From NCBI GenBank assembly GCA_949825025.1, contig OX463782.1, positions 28,250,759-28,314,758 on the forward strand: a DNA stretch of 64,000 nt. Reading direction: 5' to 3'. The position numbers were made by a program, and so were the translations under genes. Shown in pieces: positions 51,602 to 62,761 of the stretch. The DNA is from Siphlonurus alternatus. Lineage: Eukaryota; Arthropoda; Insecta; Ephemeroptera; Siphlonuridae. The stretch's first letter is position 1. Each line of letters begins with the position of its first letter. The notes under the pieces were generated by a model that was not told the origin of the DNA, did not search any database, and saw nothing but the letters and a program-made list of their open reading frames with translations.

Positions 51602-54196
51602 GGAGATAACATATTTGAAAAACGTAAACAAAAATTAAATAAAGTTAAATTTAATGTGGTCTTAAGGATTTTTGAATTACCTCCAAAATGAGACGTGGTA
51701 AAAATTTATTTTAATTTAAAATCTTTACACCCTAATTTGTATTTATTTGGAGTTAATACATATATCACAGTCAATTTTTTTTAACATTACCCTTTAAAAT
51801 TACGTTAATTATTCAGGATTTTAATTGTAAAGAAAAATATTACTACCAAAAAATAACATCAGTCAACTGTTTGTTAATTATTTAGTCTCATACTCTGCAT
51901 TATTTTATTGTTGGTAACATTGGGGGGGGGGGATATTTTTTTTTCTCTCTCTAACTCCATGTAGGGTTATTTATCCAATTGTACATCCATTTATAAGAAA
52001 CATAATGTAGCGTTGAACAATAAAATGAAAGCAACAAAGAACTCAAACTCTATTTGTCAGCAGGCTGTATGTTTATACTTTTTAATACTATTTTATATCT
52101 TTAACAAACAGGCAGGTTGAGTTACTACATGGTATGGTGAGTTTTAAAGCGGTTTTAATTTCTCTATGTTATTATCAGTTGAAAGAAACAATGGGGGTGC
52201 ATAATGACAACACACAGAGAGCAAGTTTTATATTATACACACCAAACCAGAGCAAAAAAGCCGGCCCTATACCACTCATCCCAAGAGTTGCATGCAGATC
52301 GTCACAAAATGTTGCTACTGTTTCCATGCGGAAATATAAACGTAAGTTTTTTTTTATATTTAAAAAAAAGTTTTGCTACAATGGCATTAAAAATTAACGC
52401 ACTCATCTATTGCAGCGTTCATAAAATATTATTGTGATTAAGCTTTTATATAAGCATGCACTCATTTGAAAAATTGTATTGTTGTAAAAAAATTACCTTA
52501 TTTTTTAATTAAAGTATAATATTCATGTTTAAATTTATGTGTTGTTAATTAAATTATATTTTTAATGTTCAAACTTTAAATATTTCCACGATGACTTAAT
52601 TATTCCATATTATCCAAAGAATATATAAAAATGTTAACAAATTTAATATTGACATTTTATACATTATAATCCTAGTATTACCAAAACTAATAATCGTAAA
52701 AAAATATAGAGAAAAAAGGTATTGTACGAGTGCCAAGAAATTTGTAAAAGTTCTCCATATGATTTATTATCACACAAATTCTATTACATTTTCTCACTTT
52801 ATGCTATTTTGGTTCTTCCAGAGTATTATGGACCAGGATATGATCAAAAGATATTTTAACTGTACGTGCAATCAATTATGTTAAATCTAATTTTCAGCCT
52901 GGACCAAGGTAAACTAGCAGTCAGTTAATTGACATCTCGAAACAAGATAAATTAATGGTTGAAACTTGCCAGAAAAATAAAGGTAGGAAATCATAATCAA
53001 AGAATCTTTTTATAAAGGAAATGATTTTATTTTAACTGAATAATCAGGATATACGTACCAGCTCTCTTAGTGATTCAGCCTGTAGTTATGCGACTACCTC
53101 AGCTCCTTAGAGTAACGAGTAGCAAGCATATTTTACAGGCGTCGTATAGAAATAGTTAAAATTCGACCCAGAGATCCTTGATTTTTTTTTTAAATGTGTT
53201 TATTCCGAAAAGAACATATATATGACACTTTACATACTATTATATGTATTATTATACTCTTTATATTTGAATGTATAATAATACGTAATATGCATAAAAT
53301 TATAACATTCTTTTATTTTAAGTTTCACACCAACATAATGTGTGCTTAAAATTTAAAATGTTTTCCAGTGTCGTACATTTGGTAACAATTTATGTTTAAA
53401 GTATGACCTTCAAAGAGCTAAAACTCTCATTTTTTTATAAAACTATCTATGAAAAAAACAAGTTGTAAATACAAAAGTTGTAAATACAAGAGAAGTTGTT
53501 GTTGTTGTTTGAAAACCATTTCACTTTATTTATCTCTCGTAGGACATGTACTTTTTTTGTGTATTGACATCTCCCTTTTACCAGCTAATCGTCTGGAAGT
53601 CTTTGCTACTAGCGATGTTGCTAGTGAGGCCTGCTGCTGCGGTCACGGCTCCCAACTACGTAGCAGACTGACACAGTAAGCCCTTGGGTCATTGCCCCCA
53701 CCCTACTATGTACAGAGACACAATGATCTCTAGAAGTCTGGCCAGAAGATGAGAAGTTTTCAACTGCAAGTAACAAGATTTTAATTGCCTTTTGTAAAAT
53801 TTAATGATCTTCCAACAATTAATTTCTATTTCAATTCTTTTTTATCACACATTTTTGTTCTCCAAATATTAACAAATTACGAAATAATTACTTTAATTGA
53901 AATTCTATTCTGAACTGATTTAAGTTCTATTGAAAAAACATTAAAGATATAAATTATTGTTTAAATCATAAATAACTTAAGATAGTTTCTTCGTCTCTGA
54001 AGCTGCTACATTGTCTAGGTCTTGTTGGCTAGTCGTTTGTCACAGGCTCTGGTGACGCGGCTCCCGCGAGGCGACTGCTGCCCATTGTCCTCCCTGGATG
54101 TCGCTTTAAGACACCCTTTGTCGTCGCCTCGTGCTGGCCGAGGTAATGCAAGATGTGTGTACTTTGCTAGAGCTGCCCGTCGTAATGGGCGCATAG

Positions 54197-54306
<110 letters not shown>

Positions 54307-54549
54307 CCCTATGTTTGTCTTAAGCGCTGTATTAAATTCTCTATGTATAGTTAGTCTAGGGTACAATATCCATGTTATACTAAATTTAAGCCGGGTTCTC
54401 TATATAGAATAATAAAATTGATTAACTTCGTAGCTCTCCATCAGCACTATATTTAATACAAACTGATAGAGAAGAAATTTGAATATTTGAATTTAGTTGA
54501 GGTAATTATTAAACTTCATGTTACATAATAAGTAACAATTTATTATTAA

Positions 54550-55094
54550 TAGAGCGCGGAAAAAAGTCTCTTTTTTTTTAACAAATAGTCGCCTATAAAG
54601 TCTACTTTTTTTGCAAAAAAGTCTCTAAAAAAGTCACTTTTTTCGAAAAAAGTCTCCAAAAAAGTCCCTTTTTTTTAAAAAAAAGAGCAACAAAAATGCA
54701 TTTTAATAGTGCTATTTCTGATAACTAGAGCGCGGAAAAAAGTCTCTTTTTTTTTTAATAAATAGTCGCCTATAAAGTCTACTTTTTTTGCAAAAAAGTC
54801 TCTAAAAAAATTATTTTTGACACGCATAACTGTGTTCAAAAGCTTTTTATTTTATTCTATTTTTTTAACTATAGTTTCGAGAAGAAAATAACTAAAAAAT
54901 ATACTAGAATGTGTCAAAAAGTCTCAAAAAGTCACCTTTTGCCGAAATAGTCGTAAAATCACAAAATAGTCTAAAAAGTCGCTTTTTTTATAGGCTCATT
55001 TTAATCCATTTCCGGAGATCGGTGGACATCCTAAATGACATTAAAATAGGCCCTATATACACAAAAAGTCCAAAAGACTTTTTTCCGCGCTCTA
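54550..55094. mobile_element. Non-autonomous hAT-type DNA transposon with an internal second left end
   Basis: The ends are exact inverted copies beginning TAGAGCGCGGAAAAAAGTC, and both sides are flanked by a perfect 8-bp direct repeat ATTATTAA (54542-54549 and 55095-55102). An 8-bp target duplication plus termini of the form YARNG is diagnostic of the hAT superfamily. The element is about 545 bp, has no transposase frame, and is rich in short AAAAAAGTCNC motifs repeated every 11-12 bases in both orientations. The left terminus with its next ~85 bp is repeated almost exactly from 54726. The element is therefore either a left-end duplication or a 369-bp copy inside a truncated older copy. The outer target duplication fits the 545-bp unit having moved as a whole. 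A small frame at 54911-55102 is a by-product of the AAAAAGTC repeats. Confidence 0.85.
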
Positions 55095-55102
55095 ATTATT
55101 AA

Positions 55103-56115
55103 ATAAAAATAAAATGAATAAAAAATTAAGCAAGGTTAGCATTCTTTTCAAGTCTTTTTATAATAATTTCAAATATATTCTAGCATATCAAATTAATAAA
55201 AATCAAAGTTTATTATATAAAATTTTAATGTCTTGTGTATAAATTAGTTCCATAAAATATTTTAATGTTCTCTTAAAAACATAATTTATTCTGAAAGCAT
55301 GTCAATGGGACATAAAACGTATCGCAATCAAACAGTACTTCTGCATTAATTTGTAGAGCAATCAAATGACTTTTGCTCTATAATGTTTAGTTGTGCTTTG
55401 TGCTCATGATATTAAAAATTAAAATACTAAAGAAATTTTATATTATTTTAGATAAAAGCGTAATAAAGATTATATACAAACGTTTGATATCCAAAGACTA
55501 AACTAACAATTAAATAATACATTTTATAGTTAATAATACATTGGCGTAAACGTATTATTTCTTTCTAGCATATAAATTAAATCATAATTATAATTGTTCG
55601 TGAAACAAAACAATCAAGTCTTATAAATTTAACTGTAAATAAATTATGTAAAAGAAATTATACAATTTATATCTTAATGTAGATGGTATTCTGTCAAACA
55701 ATGACTTATAAGTTATAATCAAATACACATTATCATGGAATTCAGAGAGAGGGTTACGTTTTAATTGTCATTAGCGCATAATTTCACATACTTCCGATGT
55801 ATTTGCCTGAGGCTGGCTTCAGCTTATGAAGTTTCCCCCTAAACACACGTTTTCACTGTGAGCTGATAATGCGAGTTTTACATGATTTTTCAATTATAAT
55901 AAAATTATCATTTTAATATATAATCATTTAGTTCTCCTAAAATAAAGCAAATATTAAATACATTATGGAATTAATCACAGAAAGATTAGAACTAATCTGT
56001 TAGTTAACATAGTTGTAACGTGAATATCTGGTAAGACTTATAATTCGATCAAATTTTACTTTGGTTGTAGAGTTATAATGCATTTGAAACGCGAATGTGA
56101 GTCGCGCCTCAGGCC
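55103..56115. other. A+T-rich spacer between the hAT element and the tRNA pair
   Basis: Plain A+T-rich sequence. The only G+C-richer patch is 55780-55870 (TTTGCCTGAGGCTGGCTTCAG), which has no clear identity. Confidence 0.65.
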
Positions 56116-56129
56116 AAGTCTAAAGATAG
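56116..56129 (+). promoter_or_regulatory. Shared 14-bp element upstream of the plus-strand tRNA-Asp
   Basis: AAGTCTAAAGATAG lies 93 bp before the first base of the plus-strand tRNA. The same 14 bases stand in mirror position before the minus-strand tRNA, while most sequence between element and gene differs in the two flanks. Animal tRNA genes are often modulated by 5' flanking elements, so this may be one. It could instead be a remnant of an inverted duplication larger than the tRNA itself. The identity is seen directly; the function is inferred. Confidence 0.4.
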
Positions 56130-56222
56130 CACAACACTTGAGATTGCTGACTAAGCGTCACTGCCGCGAGTGGTGGGAGCTGTGAAAAACTTTTATCTTA
56201 TGAGAATAGTTTTATCTTCAAG

Positions 56223-56294
56223 TCCTCGGTAGTATAGTGGTAAGTATCCCCGCCTGTCACGCGGGAGACCGGGGTTCGATTCCCCGCCGGGGAG
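56223..56294 (+). tRNA. tRNA-Asp (anticodon GTC)
   Basis: This is a nuclear tRNA for aspartate, transcribed by RNA polymerase III. The 72-nt sequence folds as a full cloverleaf. The acceptor stem pairs TCCTCGG with CCGGGGA (one T-G wobble), followed by discriminator G. The anticodon stem CCCGC/GCGGG closes the loop CTGTCAC, with anticodon GTC at 56256-56258. The T stem is CGGGG/CCCCG around TTCGATT. The internal promoter is visible: an A-box region around TAGTATAGTGGTAAG and a perfect B box GGTTCGATTCC at 56273-56283. No CCA is encoded and there is no intron, as expected for this animal tRNA. A run of nine T starts two bases after the 3' end. A nearly identical gene lies on the other strand 51 bp downstream. 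All stems are intact, so this copy looks functional. Confidence 0.97.
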
Positions 56295-56296
56295 GC

Positions 56297-56305
56297 TTTT
56301 TTTTT
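56297..56305 (+). terminator. Pol III terminator of the plus-strand tRNA-Asp
   Basis: Nine consecutive T on the coding strand, beginning two bases after the tRNA 3' end. Runs of four or more T end RNA polymerase III transcription. Confidence 0.85.
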
Positions 56306-56331
56306 AATAAATTTATAATGTAATTTAATTT

Positions 56332-56343
56332 AAAAAATAAAAA
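56332..56343 (-). terminator. Pol III terminator of the minus-strand tRNA-Asp
   Basis: On the minus strand, five T then A then six T begin two bases after the tRNA 3' end. Either run would end RNA polymerase III transcription. Between this and the opposite terminator lie only about 26 bp of A+T-rich spacer, so the two transcripts converge without a long overlap. Confidence 0.8.
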
Positions 56344-56345
56344 GT

Positions 56346-56417
56346 CTCCCCGGCGGGGAATCGAACCCCGGTCTCCCGCGTGACAGGCGGGGATACTGAC
56401 CACTATACTACCGACGA
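56346..56417 (-). tRNA. tRNA-Asp (GTC), inverted second copy
   Basis: This is a second aspartate tRNA, read from the minus strand and tail to tail with its neighbour. It has the same anticodon, T arm and B box. It differs from the plus-strand copy at two positions only. The D loop reads GGTCAG instead of GGTAAG. The third base of the acceptor stem is G instead of C, which puts a G opposite G at pair 3:70. The D-loop change looks harmless, since GGTCAG/GGTTAG forms are usual. The acceptor mismatch is unusual and could mean an early pseudogene, although one mismatch is sometimes tolerated. Runs of five and six T lie just after the gene on its own strand. I am sure of its tRNA-Asp identity and less sure that it is active. 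Confidence 0.88.
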
Positions 56418-56505
56418 CTGTTGAATGAGAAGCTAATTTATACCTTATTAATATCATGCATGTCTGGCATGTGCGACTACAATCTGCAAGCCACGCGCGC
56501 ACTCA

Positions 56506-56519
56506 CTATCTTTAGACTT
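56506..56519 (-). promoter_or_regulatory. Shared 14-bp element upstream of the minus-strand tRNA-Asp
   Basis: This is the reverse complement of the 14-bp element at 56116-56129, placed 88 bp before the 5' end of the minus-strand tRNA. It is flanked by a G+C-rich patch (CACGCGCGCACTCA), and the left element also has a GTCGCGCCTC patch nearby. The two flanks therefore share base character as well as the exact 14-mer. Confidence 0.4.
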
Positions 56520-58557
56520 TGACCTGTCAAAAGCTGCTATACGAGAAGACAAGCATTTACGCTTGAGCTTCTTTAAACACTTTGCTATATACTGCCACCG
56601 GAGATAAATAATATATGTACTGTACAATGTTATTTATAAAATAATAATAGAGCTAAATTTTAAAGACCTGCTGACAATGTGTCTATTAAAATGCTGCTCT
56701 TAACTCTAAACGTCAAATCAATCAGAAGTTATAATATCATGCGATCAATATTAGAGTAACTGAAAAATTTGGATATTGGATATATTTTGAACTATTAATA
56801 ATAAACATTTAATAGCATTTAGCAGTTTGAATAACTTTTCAGTAAATTAAATGTTTTGCGTGATCAATATATTCTATGCATAAATTATTATAGTTTGTTA
56901 GAGATATACACTTTTGATTATATTATTAGTTTAAATTGGAGTTAAAAATTTCAATGACTTCTTATATTTATAAGTTACCAAGTGCGATAAACAATCATGG
57001 ATTTTGATGCTTTATTGATGGCGTAATTATCATTGCTGAAAATCAAAGTAGAAGGAAATACAGATACATAAGGAAACAATTGGCAAATATTATGTTCCAT
57101 TATTCCCGTTATGGGTTTCCTCTGTAAACTTCCTTCTTGGAAAGCTAAATAATTAATATTGCATTCCTTGTTTATATTATTTAGTTCTAAAAACCAGAGC
57201 CAAATTACCACTTATTTTGCTGAAACATTTTTACAGTTTTTATTCATGAATGAAAGTATAAACAACAAAATTAATCAAGTTCATTATAATTTTACAAATG
57301 AAAACATCAAATAGAAGGAAATTATGGTTTAATAAATTTGGTAAAAAAAAAAAAGGAAAGAAAAGAAAAACGAGGAAAGAACACAAAGTTAATGAATGAT
57401 GGAAAACAGTATATGTTTTTAACTTCTGGAACAAAAAATGTTTACTCTATTAAGACGAATTTATTTATTTTGAAAAAAAAAAAATTCAATAAGAAACTTG
57501 AAAAAAAGTGATATAAAATTATAAAAAATATTTTCATTTAAATTTTAACCTATAAGTCAATGTGGTGTCACGCCCACTTTGCCAAGGTGCCCGTGGGCGC
57601 TACCGCTACTATAACCTCGAGGCTGCCATTTCGTCATCACAACTCTCAACTTTCCACTCCACATTGCTGAGAAATCCAGTCAACTGAAATTCCGTCAGTC
57701 GAAATTATACGTAAAAATTTTAGTAGCTAATTAATTCTAAAGAAGAGGTATGCCTTTTTTTTTAGTGTAAAATATGAACATATTTAACATAATATATTAC
57801 AGAAAAATAAACAACAACGTACGTAGGAGTCAAACCCACGTCGTCATAAATATTATAATTATATTTACTCACGAGGTAAATTATGTAATAAATAATAATA
57901 ATAATATAAGGTAACATTTTATTTACTCACAAACTCTTGGGGCAAAAACTTTAATTATCTGCGTACTCAAAGAAATAAGTAAACACTTTACTTATGTAAT
58001 TGCATTCATTATAATGTTAGTAAATTATTACTGATTATATTTGTATTACATTATACTCAAAGCAAATATTAAATTATCTCAAAATTTGTTTAATTATTTG
58101 ATTCCTGCCTTTAAAAAAATTATTTACGTATAACCGTGATCATTACATATTATTTTTATATATCAACACCTGCTTCACCCCCCCTCCCAACCTGCCAACA
58201 CCTTACTATATACTTCATGAGTTCATGTCACTCACATGTCAGGCAATGGCTGGCCTCAGTGTTGAGGCATTCATGTCACGAATATTGAGCACACAGAAAA
58301 CATACGTACGTTTTTAACGAAATTATCCCACTTTTGAATAAACAGGCACGGTATATATGTAATTTAAATGGCTGTCCATTTATAAAAGTCTCACTGTTAT
58401 AAAGGTCATTCGTATCAGTAAACTTTAAGGTAAGAAGCCTTGCTGGAAAGTTGAAAGAAGATACTTTTAGCATTCACTAAATAAAAAATCTAAAATACAA
58501 TTTTGGTATTAAATGTTGGCACTCAGTGAGCTCTTCACTAATTCTGTTTGTTTCATG

Positions 58558-58670
<113 letters not shown>

Positions 58671-60112
58671 GATAAATTTTGCATGTTTTATTCCTCCAAC
58701 ATGAAATACTATTGAAATTAGTAATTGAAATATGAAGAAAGTTAAAATAACTAAAGTGAGAAATGTTGGAACAAATACTGTGTTCTAAATGTTTTATGGT
58801 AAAGTTTAATCTAAGAATTAATTAAATTTATGCTTTTTGTTACTTTTCTTAATTCGAAGTGAAAATATTTTAATCCTTGTTAAGTGAATTTCTATTAAGA
58901 TTATGCTTCCTATATAAAAAAAATTATACTACATTCTTTTAAAAAACACGTTCCGTTTTAATAAATTTTTATTTTTCGAAAATATTTTTACATTGAATAT
59001 ATCATAAATAATAAATATAATGTTATAAAATAATTGTTCACCTATACTAAACATTGAGTTTTTTAGAAAATGTGCGGTAATAAAACTTTCTTTTTTCCTC
59101 CGTACTTCCAGTCTTATTTTTATTTAGTTTCTAATTGTTCTTGTTTTTGCCCCATTGTTACAAACTGTACAATTCTTTCGAATTATTTAAGTATTTTTAA
59201 TTGAGCTAAAGTAAAATATTTTAAAACACAATATTCACAATTCAATTTTAAATCCTTGGAGTAACAAAGACATAGAAACACTCACAATTGCTTTATTACT
59301 TTGAAAGTTTTAGTTCTCTACTAATAAAATTATTCCAAATAAATTAAGAACTTAAATTAATCTTCTCACGTAACAGTACAAAAACTAGAGAGCAGTTCTT
59401 TTGGATCCACAGGTATGGTGGGATTACCTATAATAATTTTATTAGTCAGTAACCTACACATAGAACACACATGGTGATAATCAACCAACAAATAAAATAA
59501 TACTATCTAAATTTACAACTTACATAAATTTATAATAATTTATCGTCTAGTAATTATTTTAATATAAAAAGCATTATTTGCTTTGAATATTTACTTTTAA
59601 ATTATAATTAGGATTCGAGTTTTTATTAAATTATTAGTGTCTGAAAAAAACATTTACTACTTTTAAATAATTTTCTATGTATATGCCCACATAAAAAAAT
59701 ATTTAAAAACTAAATTTTAATAAATTTAAAATACGATTAAGTTTTTTCCTTAATGTTAAAATTTGACAAAAAGAAAATAATTCACTTTTTTTTACACACA
59801 GTTGACAATAGCTTTCGTCATGTAAAAAAAATCACTGCTAGTTGAAATTTAATGAAAATATCATATCACAAGATTTTACAGTTGTAATTTTTTTAGAACA
59901 TGTGAATATGAAGAAAAAGAAGCAAAAAAAAAAAATCTTTAAAGAACTTTTTCTGTCACTTTTTTTTATATTTTATATCTAGAAATGATGGAAAGTGCTT
60001 TTATTGTTTTAAGTTTTGGTGCAGGAATGTGGGTCTTCTATGAAGGGAGAAGGAGGGGGGGAAGTGTCACCAACAGAAGGTCTGAACTCATCGCCATTGT
60101 TGCTGGAATCGT

Positions 60113-60114
<2 letters not shown>

Positions 60115-60203
<89 letters not shown>
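60115..60203. repeat. (GA)n microsatellite, ~44 units
   Basis: An 89-bp pure GA array inside a G+C-richer patch (60040-60310). Confidence 0.98.
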
Positions 60204-60205
<2 letters not shown>

Positions 60206-61166
60206 CATATTTCATCACTTGGTCCAGCCTGAGTGTGCATGGTACGCAGCTCGCGGCCAGTCGAGTCAACATTCTGGTTATAGAAGGACTGGTCGTTGGT
60301 CGTGGTATATAACGTAGGGTAAACTCACCCCCTCCCTCATCGTTCGTCCACGTACTTTTCTATGTACATGATATGAAAGAGCAATTAATTTAGATGAGTT
60401 TTTGGTGTATTAATATAAGTCATAATATAAAATAATATTTTTTTTTTCTTGTTTAATGTTTTTTGAAAGCTCTATGATGTCAGACTGTATGTTTAACATG
60501 CAAACACACAAAAAATCTGGAACATATTTTTAGCTTTTTGATGAAAGAGTTACACCCACAGTAGTTTTATCTTTGAACCAACATGCATGCAGTATAATGT
60601 TTTAAATGAAAGAAAATTTTGAAGCATAGAAACCTTTTTGAATGTAATATTTATTGTTATTAAGATTTTAATTTTGCTACCTAAAGCTATTTTCTTTAAT
60701 TGTACGAAAATAAATCTCTAATTTTATGATAGGGTAAATCAGATTATTTTTTTATTTTTTGGAAATAAAAAAAAAATCCTAATTTTTAAGCTTTTGAATT
60801 CCCATTTAATGAAACATCATAAATAATGTTTTAGAACAAATAAATGTATTCTACAATAATTTATTGGTGACAATATAACACATTGTAATGACAGAATTTC
60901 GATCAATAAAATGTATAATAATAACTCCCTAAAAATTTGCATATACTTGTCATGTTAATGAAGTTTAAACAGGACATATTGAAATATTATTATTAGTAAA
61001 TTATCAATGTAAAATCATAAGTTGTGAATGAAATAATCCCTCCCTGATGATTTAGAACGTTTAATTATTCTGTACCCTACTTCGCAGTGACACTACAAGG
61101 GCTCAACTTCAGTCTCTCTCGATAAGTTAATGCAACGGATAAATCCCCACTTCTCTCTCTCTCTCC

Positions 61167-61192
61167 TTTTTTTTTTTTTTTTTTTTTTTTTT
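61167..61192. repeat. T26 homopolymer after a CT tract
   Basis: Twenty-six T preceded by CTTCTCTCTCTCTCTCC. This is the longest homopolymer in the window. Confidence 0.9.
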
Positions 61193-62739
61193 AGATATAA
61201 TATAATACATTGTCATACATCGCTTTAGATTTCCGTGTTACTGAACTGTTTCTAAGCTTCCAACATTAAATTGCACATATGACAATTTTTCATATATACA
61301 AACTCCGTATTTATGAATAAAATTATTTTATCCCTCTAGGGTAAATTGCCTTTAGAGTAGAATAATTTTATACTTTATTTGCATATGTAATGTGTCACAT
61401 AATATCATAATAACATATCATATTTAACAATAAAGTATTATATTTTTTTATGTTAAAAAAAATGTTGTATTATTATCATGCAGTTTTGGTGTCAAATATT
61501 ATGCATTTCCTTTCAATTTTTCTTACTAACTTTTCATTCATAAAAAATACAAATAGAGTAGTATTACATATGTCAGATTCAGAAAAGCAGTTTACATAAA
61601 TATATTTTACAATTCAAATTTAAATATATTCAATTTTTATAAGCATTTCCAGGACAGTAAATAATACTAAGAGAGAATCCTGACACTTATTTATTATGTC
61701 TTACAGTAAACATGATAGTTTATGTTTTGACTAGAAATTCTCGTTGAATGTCAGCTGTGAAAGGCGTGACATTTTATTGTCAGCAGGTAGCTGGCGTGTG
61801 AACAAGACATGCTGTCATTTTGGTTCATAACGTAGCTTTCTGCATGTAAACGGAGAGACATTTTGAAGTTTCCATTTGCCTCCATATCTTCAACTGTACT
61901 GTGTGTGTTCTTTAATAAAAATATTTTGCAGTATTTCGAAGTTCAAAATAGAGACAAACTCTTATTATTATTTTTTAAGGTACAATTTAGTTTATTTTTT
62001 TAAATTAATACATTGAACGGGGCCTTTTACACAGGAAAATATTGTAGCAGCTCACAAATATGAACGTTTTCAGCGTAACCTATGAAGACCAAAAGTTCTA
62101 TGTACTGCTTCTTTAAAAAAAATCAACAGATTGATATCAATTTTCTAACTTTCCAAAAATAGCTAAACAACTAAACCATATTTTACAGAGCAAAGTATAG
62201 ATCAATTTTCTACTTTTTCTGTAATAAATAAGTCTTCAGCTTTAACTCAGATTTTTATATTTTCTTACTTGATGACATCAGACAAAATCAACACGTAGTG
62301 TTGTGATCGTGTTTGTCCGATCAGCTGAGATTTTGAAGATTGTGTGTTTGAGAAAGTGGAAACTAATCTAGTATGGAACACAGCGAGTGAGTTTCGGCAC
62401 CCCCCACTTCCCTTTGATTCTTTTACTAAAGTTGTTGATTCGAATATAGAAAAGGGCATGCGAAGAGATGTGGCTCCTCCAAACAAAACCTCATTCAGTA
62501 AAACTACACACTCCACTGGAGAAAGAGAGAAAGAAGTAGCTTTTCCTTTTTCTCCTTTACGCTTTACTTCTTTTTAAGCTTCTTCTTATTAACACCCCTC
62601 TGGAGGAAGAAGTTTTTTTCTTTCGTCTTCTTCGTCTCCTTTTTCTTCTACTTCTTTACTTTTTCTACTGTAAATAAAGAATTAAAAAACAGAAAAAAAA
62701 ACTTTGAAGTGAACTGAACCTTTAAGAACATTTTCTAAG

Positions 62740-62761
62740 TTTTTTTTTTTTTTTTTTTTTT
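62740..62761. repeat. T22 homopolymer
   Basis: Twenty-two T. The 150 bp before it (62580-62670) is pyrimidine-rich, with CTTCTTC repeats. Confidence 0.85.

Larger units (their letters stand above)
44890..54020. other. A+T-rich non-coding block
   Basis: Islands are at 45720-45840, 46560-46900, 47580-47850, 48650-48920 (with the 10-bp palindrome GTCACGTGAC at 48773), 49640-49900 and 51050-51240 (GCGCGCGAG, TCGACGTCG, TGACGTCA at 51214). A retroposon-like fragment lies at 51519. 52.4-53.4 kb holds nothing I can name. Confidence 0.6.

Noticed and set aside
56257..56502. Minus-strand 81-codon frame with a Cys-His-Ala-Gly-Asp-Arg motif
   Set aside because: It is the translation of the two tRNA-Asp genes, a common artefact.
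57821..57845. Possible tRNA T-arm on the minus strand
   Set aside because: The five-base stem and TTTGACT loop are present, but no acceptor, D or anticodon arm can be built upstream. It may be a tRNA-derived retroposon scrap at most.
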